From Cordylochernes scorpioides (lineage: Eukaryota > Arthropoda > Arachnida > Pseudoscorpiones > Chernetidae), in NCBI GenBank assembly GCA_030710605.1, contig CP092874.1, positions 66,743,881 to 66,807,880 on the forward strand: a DNA stretch of 64,000 nucleotides, in the 5' to 3' direction. Positions 11,933 through 25,300 of this stretch are shown here, piece after piece. The translations under genes and the position numbers were made by a program. Under the pieces are notes generated by a model. It did not search any database and was not told the origin of the DNA. It saw only the letters and a list, made by a program, of their open reading frames with translations. Position 1 is the stretch's first letter; every line of letters begins with the position of its first letter.

Positions 11933-12359
11933 CTTATAAGGAAATCATCACTGAGACATTCTGGAGACCTCAACCTTCCCTATATGTTGGGGAGCATGGC
12001 AGAAGTGGACATTCTAATATAGGGGAACACCTTGTTCCAAAATTTAATTTGATCTTCAACTGCCCTCGTTTATAATGAAAACTTTCTCAATATCTTTTTC
12101 TAAATCAAATTATATCATCTTCATTGTTTTTGAAATGTAGCCATTTGTCATTAGACATCAATTTTAAAACATGCCATGTGGGAAATACTAAATATGACTT
12201 ACAGACCAATACCAGCCATTGTTGGCCTGTCAGCAAGTTTACATATAATCCCATTTTACATATAATACAGGCAATCATGGTTGGAAATTTGGGGCTGCTT
12301 TCACACTCTATGTACACTAAAGGTCAACACATGTTAAAAGCAGCATGACTTCTTACTCA

Positions 12360-12505
12360 TAAAGTGCTAGTTTCGTTTGGTTACTGGCACTAACTGGTGG
12401 GGTTGGACTTTTTGCAAGTTTTTTTTTGGCTATTGAATCAATTTTTCACCAGAAAAAAAGTGTCCAGTGCTGGATTTGAACCTAAGTGGTGGCTTTCAAA
12501 AATAA
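12360..12505 (-). repeat. SINE-A, degenerate antisense fragment
   Basis: TTTGGTTACTGGCACTAACT, GGTGGGGTTGGACTTTTTGC and GTGTCCAGTGCTGGATTTG match the SINE-A body and B-box region with many changes. An old copy. Confidence 0.6.
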
Positions 12506-12654
12506 GTGTGTTCCTCTGAAAGCATCAGGAAGCCTGGTTCAGAGGAGGCTCTGACAATTGAGATACTTGGTATTGTGTACTGCATTGGTTCCAGCATATA
12601 AAATGTTGATCTGCTAACACAGATACATATGTACATGCTAGACAGCATATTTGA
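12506..12654. other. Intergenic sequence before the first visible exon, no gene seen
   Basis: No acceptor-donor pair with a plausible coding stretch was found from the hAT end to 13266, so the upstream exons of the helical gene are probably left of the window. Confidence 0.4.
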
Positions 12655-12915
12655 GATTGAGGGGGGATGTGAGGCTCAGATAGTTTATTTGGTGCAGTTC
12701 TGGACTAGTAGTCCGGTCCAGGAAGGTCATGATGTTCGGGGTCTCGCCGGGCCAGTTGTTCCATTACGGTGTATTCCGATCGAGAGGCTAAAGATAACTG
12801 CACGTTGTATTTAATGCATTGCCGCGAAACGGTGGTCAATGGTCAAATACAATTTATACCTGTCATCTCTGTGGTGCCGTTTCTCTGATTAATAAAAAAA
12901 AATAATAATAATTTG
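12655..12915 (+). repeat. Possible retroelement 3' end
   Basis: More GC-rich than its surroundings (GGTCTCGCCGGGCCAGTTG) and ends GATTAATAAAAAAAAATAATAATAA, like a LINE tail. No protein motif was recognised. Confidence 0.35.
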
Positions 12916-13025
12916 TACTGCTCCCGTGTACCATCGGTCGGCTACTTGTTGACACACAACAATATATTGCCACTACAGGGGTTACCAGCAAACAGAAATG
13001 TTTTCAGTAGGGCCACAGATCATAT

Positions 13026-13207
13026 ACAGTAGAACCTCCTTGTAAAGGACAACACCTAATTGCAGACCCAAAGTGTCCTTTAGGGAAAGGTGTCCTCTTA
13101 CTGGAGAGTTTCTAAATTGTAAAAATGATCATTTTTTACAAATGAAAACTGTCCTTTGTGGAGAGGTGTCCGTTAGTGGAGTGTTCGCTAAAGGGAGGTT
13201 CTACTGT
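13026..13207. mobile_element. MITE-B copy
   Basis: ACAGTAGAACCTCCTTGTAA to AGGGAGGTTCTACTGT. Ends 59 bases before exon 1. Confidence 0.8.
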
Positions 13208-13266
13208 TCTATTAGTTTGAACCAGGCCTCGCCATGTAAACACAGGATGACTCTCTTGTGTTCCAG

Positions 13267-13335
13267 GCCTTCACCCGCATCATTGACCACAGCAATGGAC
13301 TCCAAGCCAAGAAGGAACAAAAGATATACTTCATT
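13267..13335 (+). CDS. Exon 1 of the visible part of the helical-protein gene
   Basis: 23 codons in phase 0, after acceptor TTCCAG and before donor GTAAG. It encodes AFTRIIDHSNG onward and ends KIYFI. It has no start codon, so at least one further exon must lie upstream, probably outside the window. Confidence 0.72.
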
Positions 13336-16300
13336 GTAAGTCTGCCCTCTGCCTTCCTAGCCAAGGATGTCCTGTGACTGTAGTATTGTGCAGGTCAAGA
13401 ACCTGACCCAAGCTGTTAAACACCTGAGTTCCTCCAATGACCACCAGGATTACTTGCTGAAGATGGTTCGGCACCTTAGCAAAGAGATGGAGGTCCAGAT
13501 AGGACTCAGTCCAAAGGTAAGTTGTCTCACACAAACTCTCATTTTATCTGATAATATTGTTGGGAGAGAGGCTCAAGGCGGGTGCTCACTTGCCACTGTC
13601 CTAAACCTACTTGATTTTGGCTACATCTTTTCCCGTGGACTTAACAGCAACTTTTAAAAACATATTTATTCCTTTTAAAGTTCATGTATAATTATTTTTA
13701 CATAATTTAGTTTTGTATAATCATTTACCATAATTTCCCTATCAATAAATTTTAATACTTTTTGTTCTTAAAGATTATTTATGACAATAATCTTTAGTTA
13801 GAAGGTGTTCTTTCTAAAACCATTTTTTGTGAATAAACGTTAAAAAGACTTCTCGGATGTTTCCTCCCAATACATCAGGTCACCAGCGCAACAATATAAA
13901 CCACATATAAAAGGTAATTGTTCTCAATATGTGATTCCCAACCAGCCAGTCCTGAAAATCTATTGAATTGTATAAAATCCTCCAAAAAAGACCTCTGGGA
14001 AAACCCAAGGACTATAATAGAAAAGCTGAGACAATGGGACTTAATGGAGTTTGTTTAAACGACTCGAGGAATAAGCAACAACAATAATAGATCCAAATAA
14101 ATAGGGTGTGATGTTTCGATAACAACACTGTTACCGAAATGCCATACACTATTTATTTATTGGGATTTGCCCATATTACCTTTTATTTCTAATCTTTATA
14201 ATCCAAATTGTACGTTATCAGTGAACCATAAATACAGTAGAACCTCCCTGTAAAAGACATCTAATTGCAGAGCCAAAGTGACCTTTACAGGGAGGTTCTA
14301 CTGTATTTTTTGAAAAAATACTGTTATAATATATTTTTATTTATAATTATGATTTTTGTGTGTGCGATACCATTGGGCTTTTAAAATTTTCAGTATAAAA
14401 GGTAAAAAGAGACCAAATCTAAATAAATAAATAGTGTGTGAAGTTTCATTAAGAGCATTGTTACCATCATTAGACAAAAGACTGAATCTAGTCTTTATTC
14501 TAGTCTAGTTCTTATCTCCAAACTACTAGGCCAAAAACTGTGGTATAAATTGATTTACCAAAACAGTTCTGACACAGAATGACTTCACAGTTTATTCCTC
14601 ATCAATTATTTTATATATATACCTACCCCATATATAGAATTCCTCCTGATTGCTTTTGGGAATCTTGAGATAACTTTTAATTTTTATAAGCTGTTTTCAG
14701 CCTCAATGAAATACTATGTAAATCTGATACCATAGAATTTATCATTATGATAAGGCACAATTTGGATTATAGATTATATAACAACAAGATAATAAGACCA
14801 AATCCAAATAAATAGTGTGTGATGTTTCAGCGTTGTTACCATCTTCAGACAAAAGTACTGAATGAAAGTACCGAAACATCACACACTATTTATTTATTTG
14901 GATTTGGTTTTATTACCTTGAATTTACCAATATACTATTTAAACTTCAGAAATACACTTATGGACAAAAATTAAGGAAGTGGAAAGTCTTTTATGTGTCA
15001 TCTATTTTTTTGAAGGAGACAGAGGCAATTTTGTTCACAATTTTAATCTTGTGTGTCTTCAATAAAGGTCACCGTAATATCTTTCAGAGTTATTGTTTGA
15101 ATCTCGATATACATGCTAAAAGGTACAGCTTCCTTAAGTTTTGTCCATGAGTATAGTATAATTTGTAAATAGGTTAATTAGTATGGGTATATTATAAAGC
15201 CTTGTGGATTATGGATTCTGTTGGTCTTAGGAAGAGTTAAGACTTGAAAGCTGAATTTATAATAAAGATGCACATTGTGTGATTCACAAGTGTGAGTATA
15301 CCAGAGTCTGGATGTTGCACAGGTGTATCAAGCCACTCTGGACCTTCTCAAAGTCCTGGTCAAGTTCCACACCAGCTCTCAAGATGATCCCAAGTTGTGC
15401 TCTGAGGCCGACCATCTCATGCGCATTGTTGGAGGTCAACTCTTCGGCAGGTGAGTGGTGGATCCTTTCCTGTTCTCCTGGGAGCACTTGACTGTAACAA
15501 CAATATGGTTCTAATGATGCATTAGCGCGCCATCTTTTATTAAAATTCGAGACTATTATAGATGTGTATGATTCTTTTTAAAAATAAACAATTTCTACTG
15601 CCCTTACTGCAATGGAAAAATTAATGGAAGGGCCTGGCTCATCAGTGCTGAACCCTCCCAGCGGTTTTGCCAGTTTAATATGGTTCTTGGTCTCTGGCAC
15701 ATTTGTAAGTGCAAAGTTGAACTGCTTTTCATATGTGTAGACATGTGGTGCGCTTACAGTAAAAGCAGTCGCTAACTACCCACCATGATTATCATGGCCT
15801 GTACCACGTGTACTAGGGATAAGCAAAAATATATATATACTATATGGTTCTTGTTGTGGTTGTTTATATTTGTTGTCACTCTGACAGTTCTTCCTGTGAC
15901 ATCTTGATGGCATTAGAGAAAGTGCCACCATTGACAATATCCTTGTCACTGACAGGTTAACAACATTTGTACTAATGTTATTTTATATAAGAATTGTAAG
16001 AGGTAACAAGGCCAATAAATATTTTACACATGGCATTTTGTTGACAGCATTGTTGTCATTTTCAGACTATAGTGATATGAGCATTGCTATTATTAAAGGT
16101 CCATAGGTTAGATTCACATTGTTCCTTATCTTCACATAGGTGGCCATTTTGGATTTGGTCCCGAGAATTCCCTCCCCAAGTCAACCTTCCATTAGATAAC
16201 CCACCACTCTCCCTAAAGTGATCACTTTCCTCAAAATTTCACTGAACTGGACCACCTCTCTAAAGTGACTGCTACAGTGGGGCTGTGGTCATTGTAGATC

Positions 16301-19300
16301 AGAACCAATTGTCACCATTTGCCGGTCCCAAGCCCGGATGAAAAAGGAAGAGGGGGAGCAATAACAAGCTCGCTAAAAAACCTGGGTTCAGCTGGCCTGG
16401 CTGATAGTACCCTGTAAGGGCTCCTAATTCAGGGATACAGGATGAGCAGTGTTTGTACTCCATGTTAGGAGCCGCTGCACATGGCATCTGTTCCTCATGT
16501 CAGAGGCGGCCATTTCTTTTGGAGCCAAGTCGGCCTGCCACTGAGTAGTGCTCCTAGTCTTAATGACAAAGGCAGACACATTCTACTTCACCCAGTCATG
16601 AGGGTTGTTAATACACCATCAAGGGTCACAACTTGATACCCTAATATGATTGTTTGGAGATAAAAAAGAAGAAGAAGACCAATTGTCACAGGTGACCCTT
16701 TGTGAGCGTGTGAGAAGACTAAGACCCGATTTGTGGAAAACCAAGTCCTGGATGCTTCACCAAGACAATGCCCATTCTGCTTTGTCTGTGAAGGTGTTTC
16801 TCGCAAAACATGGCATCACAGTGTTGGAACATCCAGCACTGACTTGTCCCCTTGTGACTTTTTTTTAATCTTCCAAGGTCAAATCGGCTGCTGAAAGGGA
16901 TAAGATTTGAAAGTGTGGAAGCGGTTAAAGCAAAAGCGACGGAGGTTCTAAACAAGCTGACAGACTTCCAGCACTGCTTCCATAAATGGAAAATTCGTAT
17001 GGAGCGGTGTAGGGATCGCCAAGGAGAGTACATTGACGGAGATAAAGTGTCTGTTGTAATTGGTGATGAATAGTTATGACATGAGTCTGGTTATTTAATA
17101 GCCACACCTCGTACACTCATGAACAAAACCTAAGAAGGTGAAAAGACTTTGATGTTGCCGGTTGCTATTTTTTTTTAAAGATGACTGATTTAATTTTGTT
17201 CACACTTTGTTATCTTGTGTGTCTTCAATAAAGGTCACTGTATATCAAAGTTATTGTCTGAATCCCAGATATGCATGCTAAAAGGTTCACCTTCCTTAAG
17301 TTTTGTCCATGAGTGTACATTATTTAGATGTTTTAGGATTAAACCTATATCAACATATGTTCAATGCCGGTAGACAAATTCCTAGATTTGAAACAACCTG
17401 AGAGTAGTGTTCAATTCTTGTCCTCACGGTCAAGATGCTAGAAATGAGTTTCAATGTTGGCACAATTCACCCTGGCATTCCATGCGCTGTTTGCTGCACC
17501 ATGGGTCAGGTCAATAGCTGTGCTCTGGCCTATTCAGTGTACAGTAGCTGACAACACTCTGTGTAGGTCCAATCTCTGCCATGTGGAAGAGCTGTTTGAG
17601 AAGCTCCAGGCTAGGGAGCCACACAAGGACACCAATGGATGGGCCCTCTACTCCTGCCTCAAGTCTTCCATCAAGAAAGTGGTAATTTTCTTCATTTCCT
17701 TACTTACTCAGACCTTACAACTCTTTGTTGGGGTTCGGTGGAAGGGTGGTCTAAACCGTTGGTTTTCGACCGCCATGACCCGGGATCGAATCCCGCATTG
17801 GGCACTTTTTTCTAATTAAAAAAAATACTCCAATGGCTCCCGATTATTGAAAAAGTCCAACCCCACCAGCGAGTGCAAGTAACCAAACGGGGCTCTGGCA
17901 CATTTGTAAGTGCAAAGTCGAACTGCTTTTCACATGTGTAGACATGTGGTGCACTTACAGTAAAATCAGTTGCCTACTTCTATCCACCATGATTAACATG
18001 GCCTGTACCACGTGTACTAGGGATAAGTAAAAAAAAACTCTTTGTGAGGAAAAGAAAGTACAAAGTGAAATTGTACCGAGATCAGGTGTATGAATTAAGG
18101 CATCTCCTGATCTTGCAACTAAAAGTTACTGATGGCTTGTGCCATCTATCTGAATAAATATCAACTAATCTTTGATTATTAATTATTCCAGAATTGACCA
18201 AATACCCTTTTTTTTTTTAAATTGAAAATTGTAACAGATTTTAAATATATCAATTAAGTCAAAGACCTATCATTAAATTGCCCTCATTGTGAAACACTAG
18301 GGGAATATTTCCAAGACAGGAACTCCACTGAGAAGTTTTGGTTATTTTATATTTTGTATTGGGTACAAGGTTAACAACACTTATTTCATTGGAACTGATT
18401 ACCTTTTAACAAGCATGAACTCATGGAATTCGTGTAATTTTTACACAAGGGGATAAGAAACAACAACAACAACAACCTTCTAACAAAGTGAGAGAATTGC
18501 CACTGGCATGTGATAGGATTGCCACTTAGAGTCAATTCTTGGTGCACATTCAATGTTTGACAATCTCCTGGCTTGTGTCTGCAGAATGACGGCAGTGTCC
18601 TGGCCCTACTCTACCAGGAGTTCCTCAACAACAACAAAAAGTAAGTTTGATCTATCTATCCATACTTTTGTAGTTACAAGAAACTTCTCCACAAAGACCC
18701 ATCTGATGAGCAACCACTCTACAACATGAACCTTTTTTTGAGTAAAATTATCAGGTCTCCAGGAAAAAGTATCTTTTCTAAATAATTTTAATACTTTTGG
18801 GCTTGAATGCCCTTCTACAGGAAAAAACAGGAAACCTCGAGGTCTTATATTTTTACTCAATATTGATACAAGGGACTAATTTATTGAAATGTCAACTTTT
18901 TTTTTTCTTAATGATGAATGACCAGGAGAGATAAGCATATGTGTGGGGATGATCTCTCCTGGTGTATGTGATGGTTTATCCACAGTTTGGAGATGTTGGA
19001 TTGGACATCTAGAGTTGGCTCCAATCTGTATCAGCTACAAGGCTAACAACACTTATTTTATTGGGACTGATTACCACCTTTGCCGGTCCCAAGCCCGGGA
19101 TGAAAAAGGAGGAGGGGAGCAGTAACAAGCTCACTAAAAAAACCTGGGCTCAGCTGGCCTGACTGATAGTACCCTATAAGGGCTCCTAATCCAGGGATAC
19201 AGGATGAGCAGCATTTGTACTCCCATGTTAGGAGTGGCTGCACATGGTGTCTGTTCCTCATGTCAGAGGCAGCCATTTCTTTTGGAGCTAAGTCGGCCTG

Positions 19301-22300
19301 CCATTGAGTAGTGCTATCAGTCTTAATGACAAAGGCATTCTACCTCACCCAGTCATGATGGTTGTAAGCTCTACAAGCTTGATACCCTAATATGATTGAA
19401 TGGAGATAAGAAAGAAGAAGACTTTCTAACAGTGAGAGAATTGCCATTGGCATGTGATGGGATTGCCACTTAGAACCAACTCTTGGTGCACATTCAATGA
19501 GGTTACCTTAATCTAAAAGCAGGAAACCAAAATAATATATAATAAAACCTCTCTGTAAAGGACACCTAATTGCAGAGCAAAAGTACCCTTTATGAAGAGG
19601 TATCCTCTTACTGGAAAGTTGTTAAATAGTAAAAATGGTAATTATGACAATGAAAACTGTCCTTTGTAGAGAAGTGTCCTCTAGCTGGAGTGTCCTCTCA
19701 TGGAGGTTCTACTGTATTTTAGAACTTTATTTCTGAGTAAAATTTGCAGATTTACCCTGTTACTCAATCTTCCACAGTTGCTTAAACTTCCAGTACATCT
19801 CAGGAGTATATTGTACTGTATGATAGCAGCCAAGACTATAACATCTCTCTCTGTATGATAACTGCTGCTTTATTTATGGATCAGCTCCTTATACTTGCTC
19901 CTAGAGATGCTTTCTAACCTATGTGGGGAGCTTTCATATAGATACACATGCAACAACAACAAAAACCTTTATTAAGACACTATTGTCTTACAAGGGGATT
20001 CCCCATAATGGTTATATATGTACATGAGTGAGGAGGAAAAGCAATTTAGAGGGGAGGGGGAGCAATCAGCCATTGTCTGTGGAGTTGAGCACTTCTTCTC
20101 TCATTTTATCAATCGCCTTGAAATATTTAAAATATTTATAAACAAATGTTTTATCCAGCAGGAGAGTAGTGAAGATTTTATATACATGTTGTACATTGTA
20201 GTGGGTTGGCCCCGAAATTTCGCGCATTTCCAGTCTCTTTTCGTGTAGGAATGGGCAATGGAATAGATAGTGGACCAAATTGTCTTGGATGCAACATTGC
20301 AGAAGTAGCAATTTAAAGAGTCGCTGTTCCAAAACCCCGTGATATCCTCGCGGAAAAGTAGCCATAGAATCCTTTGTATAGATACACATGCACAGAGAGT
20401 GTACAAGAAGGGTGTAGAAAATTATGTCAATTGGTTAACCCAACTCTCTGATTGTACCAATACTGCTACCATATTGCTGCTGAGAAAGATACAAACAGTA
20501 TCTTCCAACTTTTAAAGTATTCCAGCTACAGTAGAACCTCTCTTTATATAGTGGACACCTCGCTAGCAGACACCTCTCTACAAAGGACAGTCTCCATTTG
20601 CAAAATTACCATTTTTACAATTTAGCAACTCTCCGGTAAGAGGACACCTCTCCCTAAAGGACACTTTGGCTCTGCAATTGGGTATTGTCCTTTACAGGGA
20701 GGTTCTACTGTATTTAGAAACTCTCCGGTAAGAGGACACCTCTCCCTAAAGGACACTTTGGCTCTGCAATTAGGTGTTGTCCTTTACAGGGAGGTTCTAC
20801 TGTATTTAGAAACTCTCCGGTAAGAGGACACCTCTCCCTAAAGGACACTTTGGCTCTGCAATTAGGTGTTGTCCTTTACAGGGAGGTTCTACTGTATTTA
20901 GAAACTCTCCGGTAAGAGGAAACCTCTCCCTAAAGGACACTTTGGCTCTGCAATTAGGTGTCCTTTACAGGGAGGTTCTACTGAATTTAGCAACTCTCCG
21001 GTAAGAGGACACCTCTCCCTAAAGGACACTTTGACTTTGCAATTAGGGTGTCTTTTACAGGGAGGTTCTACTGTATCTCGTGAGACAAGTGTGTATAGTA
21101 CCACCAGTGTTTTATTCTCACCTGGGAAGTTGAAATCTAGAAACTGTGTGATAGAGAGACAGGATATGTGATGGAGAGACAGGATATGTGATGGAGAGAC
21201 AGGATAAGTGATGGAGAGACAGGATATGTGATGGAGAGACAGGATATGTGATGGAGAGACAGGATATGTGATGGAGAGACAGGATATGTGATGGAGAGAC
21301 AGGATATGTGATGGAGAGACAGGATATGTGATGGAGAGACAGGATATGTGATGGAGAGACAGGATATGTGATGGAGAGACAGGATAAGTGATGGAGAGAC
21401 AGGATATGTGATGGAGAGACAGGATATGTGATGGAGAGACAGGATATGTGATGGAGAGACAGGATATGTGATGGAGAGACAGGATATGTGATAGAGAGAC
21501 AGGATATGTGATGGAGAGACAGGATATGTGAGAGTGAATGTGACTGAATGGCTTCCATGTGTGCAGGTCGACCAAGTACGAGCTCAAGGCCCGTGTGCTG
21601 GGGATGTTGTGCAGCCTGCTGGGAGTGCCCCTAGCTCTGTCCACCGACCAGGTTCTCCCAGAGCCCTCTCAGGTAAACCAACATTTCCTTGGAGGAGTAT
21701 TTGTGGGATATCTCTCTGTTAGAGCTCTGGGTCACAGTTCTAATTGGACTAAACATTGGGAAATGCCTCTCTTTAATTCAACCCACTCTAATTTAACAAT
21801 CGTTTCAAAACCTGACCAATTGTGCTCCCTCTCCTTTCAAATTTTCATTTTTAATTGGGGGTACAAGAAAATAAGACCAAATCAAATAAATTAATAGTGT
21901 GTCTCGTTTCCGTAACAACGCTGTTACCAAAATGTCATATACTATTAATTTATTTGAATTTGGTCTTATTTTATTATAGTTATAATATACTAGCCGAATG
22001 ACCCGGGCAACGTCCGTGTTTTACCCGACTGTAGATGTTACAACGGTGATCCTTAGGTTGCTGGTTCAAATCCGGCTCGAGGGAGCCGACGAGCACGTGA
22101 CCTCCCTGTGCGCGCGCATCCGTGACAGAGGCCGATGAGGAAAGACGGTCGTGACTATATACGAGGGGTGTCCCATAAGTCCGTGGCCCGACCATGAGAA
22201 CGAAATATTTGAAGCTAATAAATTTTACCATATATACCTTAAAGCCTTGTATAAAGATATGTATATTTTCAAGTTTCTACAACTAACCGTTTTTTTGTTA

Positions 22301-25300
22301 TGGGTTCTGAAAGAGGACAAGAAACAGGAATCATCTAAAATGGAGACAAACGAGATTCGTGCTGTAATAAAATATCTTTGTAAGGAAGGAATTTCGCCGA
22401 AGGAAATCTATGAGGGCATGGTGGATACATTGAGGGAAGATGTTCCTTCCTATAGCACAGTAAAAATTTGGGTAGCTGCGTTTAAATTAGGGAGGATCAG
22501 CACAGAAGACGAACATCGACCAGGAAGACCTGTTGAGTCAGTTACTCAAGAAAATATCGACAAGATACATGTTTTGGTTATGTTGGACAGAAGAATGACA
22601 GTTCGTCGGATAGAAGAGACCTTGGGTATTCTAAAACAACAGTGGATCGGATTGTGAGAGAACACTTGGGCCTCGGGAAGCTTTCTGCCCGTTGGGTTCC
22701 CAAACTTTTGACACCTGATCAAAAGGCTGTAAGGAGAAAGTTATTTTCGGACAACTTGCGTTATTTGAAGCCAATCAAGAGGAATTTGTCAGTAGATTTG
22801 TTACCATGGATGAGACTTGGGCCCATCACTTTACACCAGAGTCCAAGCAACAATCCATGCAATTGAGACACTCCGGTTCCCCTCCCCCCAAGAAAGCCAA
22901 GACAGTTTCATCAGCAGGGAAGGTTATGGTGTCTGTATTTTGGGATTCGAGGGTGTACTTCTTCTAGACTTTCTGAATAAGGGTCAAACCATCACTGGCG
23001 ATTATTATGCAAATCTTGTGAAGCAACTACGAGAAGCTATCAAGGAAAAGAGAAGAGGAATGTTGTCCAGGAAGATTGTTTACCATCAAGACAATGCTCC
23101 GAGTCATCGGTCGCTGCAAGCCATGGCTGCTATTTATGATTCTGGCTTTGAACCTTTATCACATGCACTCTATTCACCGGATCTAGCTCCGTCTGACTTC
23201 CACTTATTTCTTCATTTGAAAAAATTACTTTCTGGCATTCATTTTAGATCAGATGAAGAGGTCATTGATGCTGTAACCTCATTTTTTGAGTCACTTGAAA
23301 CATCGTTCTTTTTGGAGGGCATAAAAGCATTATAACATCGCTGGAAAAAGTGCATAGACCTTAAAGGGGATTATGTTGAAAAATAAATCATAATCATTTT
23401 ATTAATCATTTTCTTTATATGTCGGGCCACGGACTTATGGGACACCCCTCGTATATATAATATAATATATGTATGAGTACATTTTGTGTAGAAATAGGAT
23501 TAGTTGACTTTATAAGGTAAACTTATTCATACAGTTTGTATCCCTCGATAGCTCAGTTGGCAGAGCGGAGGACTGTAGATGTTACAACGGTGATCCTTAG
23601 GTCGCTGGTTCAAATCCGGCTCGAGGGAGTTTTTTAAAATTTATTTTTATTGGCTGCTGGCGAGCACGTGACCTCCCTGTGCGCGCGCATCCGTGACAGA
23701 GGCCAATGAGGAAAGACGGTCATGACTATATATAGGGATAATCCAAATTGTGCCTTATTTTTTTAAACTTAACTAAAAAATTTTTCAATTATTATTTTTT
23801 AATATAACAAAAAAAAAAAAAAAATTGCTCTAATGGTTTCCGATTCTTGTAAAAGTCCAACCCCATCTGTAAGCCTTGCAGAAAATTGACATGTACCCAG
23901 AGCAGCAGCTTTACACACCCAAGATAGTGGACATTGCGACTGCTGTGATAGAGATATATGGGGACATCTCTTCATTGGACACCGCAACAATCTCCTCTGT
24001 GCAGGTGACAGGAGAGACTCGCTACCAGGCCCTGAAGCAGCTGCTGACAGTGTTCTGCCGCAACACTGAGCTGCAGACCAAGGAGCTCAGCTCTGTGTTC
24101 TCCTTGCTGGAAAAGGAGCAGGACTGTCCGGACCTGGTATGTAGCTGCCTCCAGCTCCTGCTGCAGTGTTACCCGGGAGTCCTGGCTCCCCGAGCCGCCA
24201 CCTTGGTCAACAAGTGCCTCACTGCTTCCACTGGATTCCAGGTAAGTCTCTCTGGTGGACTCAGCCATGTCTTCTGCACATTTCTTCATGTTGACAATTT
24301 GACAATTAAAAATAGTTTATTGACATCTAGTCAACATTCAAGAGAGAGTTTACAGAGTTTAAAATAGTAGAGAAAATATATACACCAGACGAGGCCTTCT
24401 CCGAAGGGACATCTGGATCCTATCAGGAGCTTAGAATCATCTTGAGTTCAGACAGGCCCTTGTGAGTTATGGAATTCATGTTGTTGTGTAGTAAAACTTG
24501 TCTTGAATGGGTGTGCAGTTAATGTATATTAATTTGATCTTTTTCTAAGTAACAACTATTTATACCCATGTTCTCATAATGGTAGACAGGTTTTCTTCTT
24601 CTTTCTTATCTCCACTCAATCACATTAGGATATCAAGCTTGTAGAGCTTTTGATGATGTCTGCTGGGGATGAGTAGAGCCCATCAATGGATGAGTTAATA
24701 CAGTTAATGATGTAGTTTGGGGTTGCAGGTTGAGAATGGTGGTTTACATGGTGGTAGCAAGGTTATTTTACTGTATTCACATATGTGCTTTGCTCAAACA
24801 AATGGGTACAATGGTGAGAATCTGGAAGTAACAAAACCACTAAGCATACTCAAAGTGAAATCCCATCTTGCCATGTTAGGTGAGCTGCATTGACGTGCCA
24901 CTGGCAATACCTAGACTACCCACTTGGGTGGCTGCCTACTTGTTTGATATCCCGTCAGTCAACACATTTTTACAATCATCCTTTAGAGGCCTTTTTTTTA
25001 AATTGAAATTATATTCTTTTGTATGGTAAGAGGGCCCTGAAATTTATTTAAATTTATGTATGATTTTTGTTGCAATCTCATTTTTCAAAATAAGTAAAAA
25101 ATTAATATTCAGTTAAACCTGTCTATAGCGCCCCCTCTTGGGAATCACCAAAATACGGTGCTATAGACAGGTCGCTTTTAATGTAAATAGCATTGTACTA
25201 TGTACTTAAAATCGGGCGCTGGGAGGCACTATTTAGAGGGGGCGCTATAGACAGGTTTAACTGTACTTTTGAAAAAGCATTGTTTTAACTAGTTTCTAAC

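Noticed and set aside
20898..21644. 248-codon minus-strand frame with HISCLSITYPVS repeats
   Set aside because: It is the 20-bp minisatellite plus MITE-B read on the minus strand.
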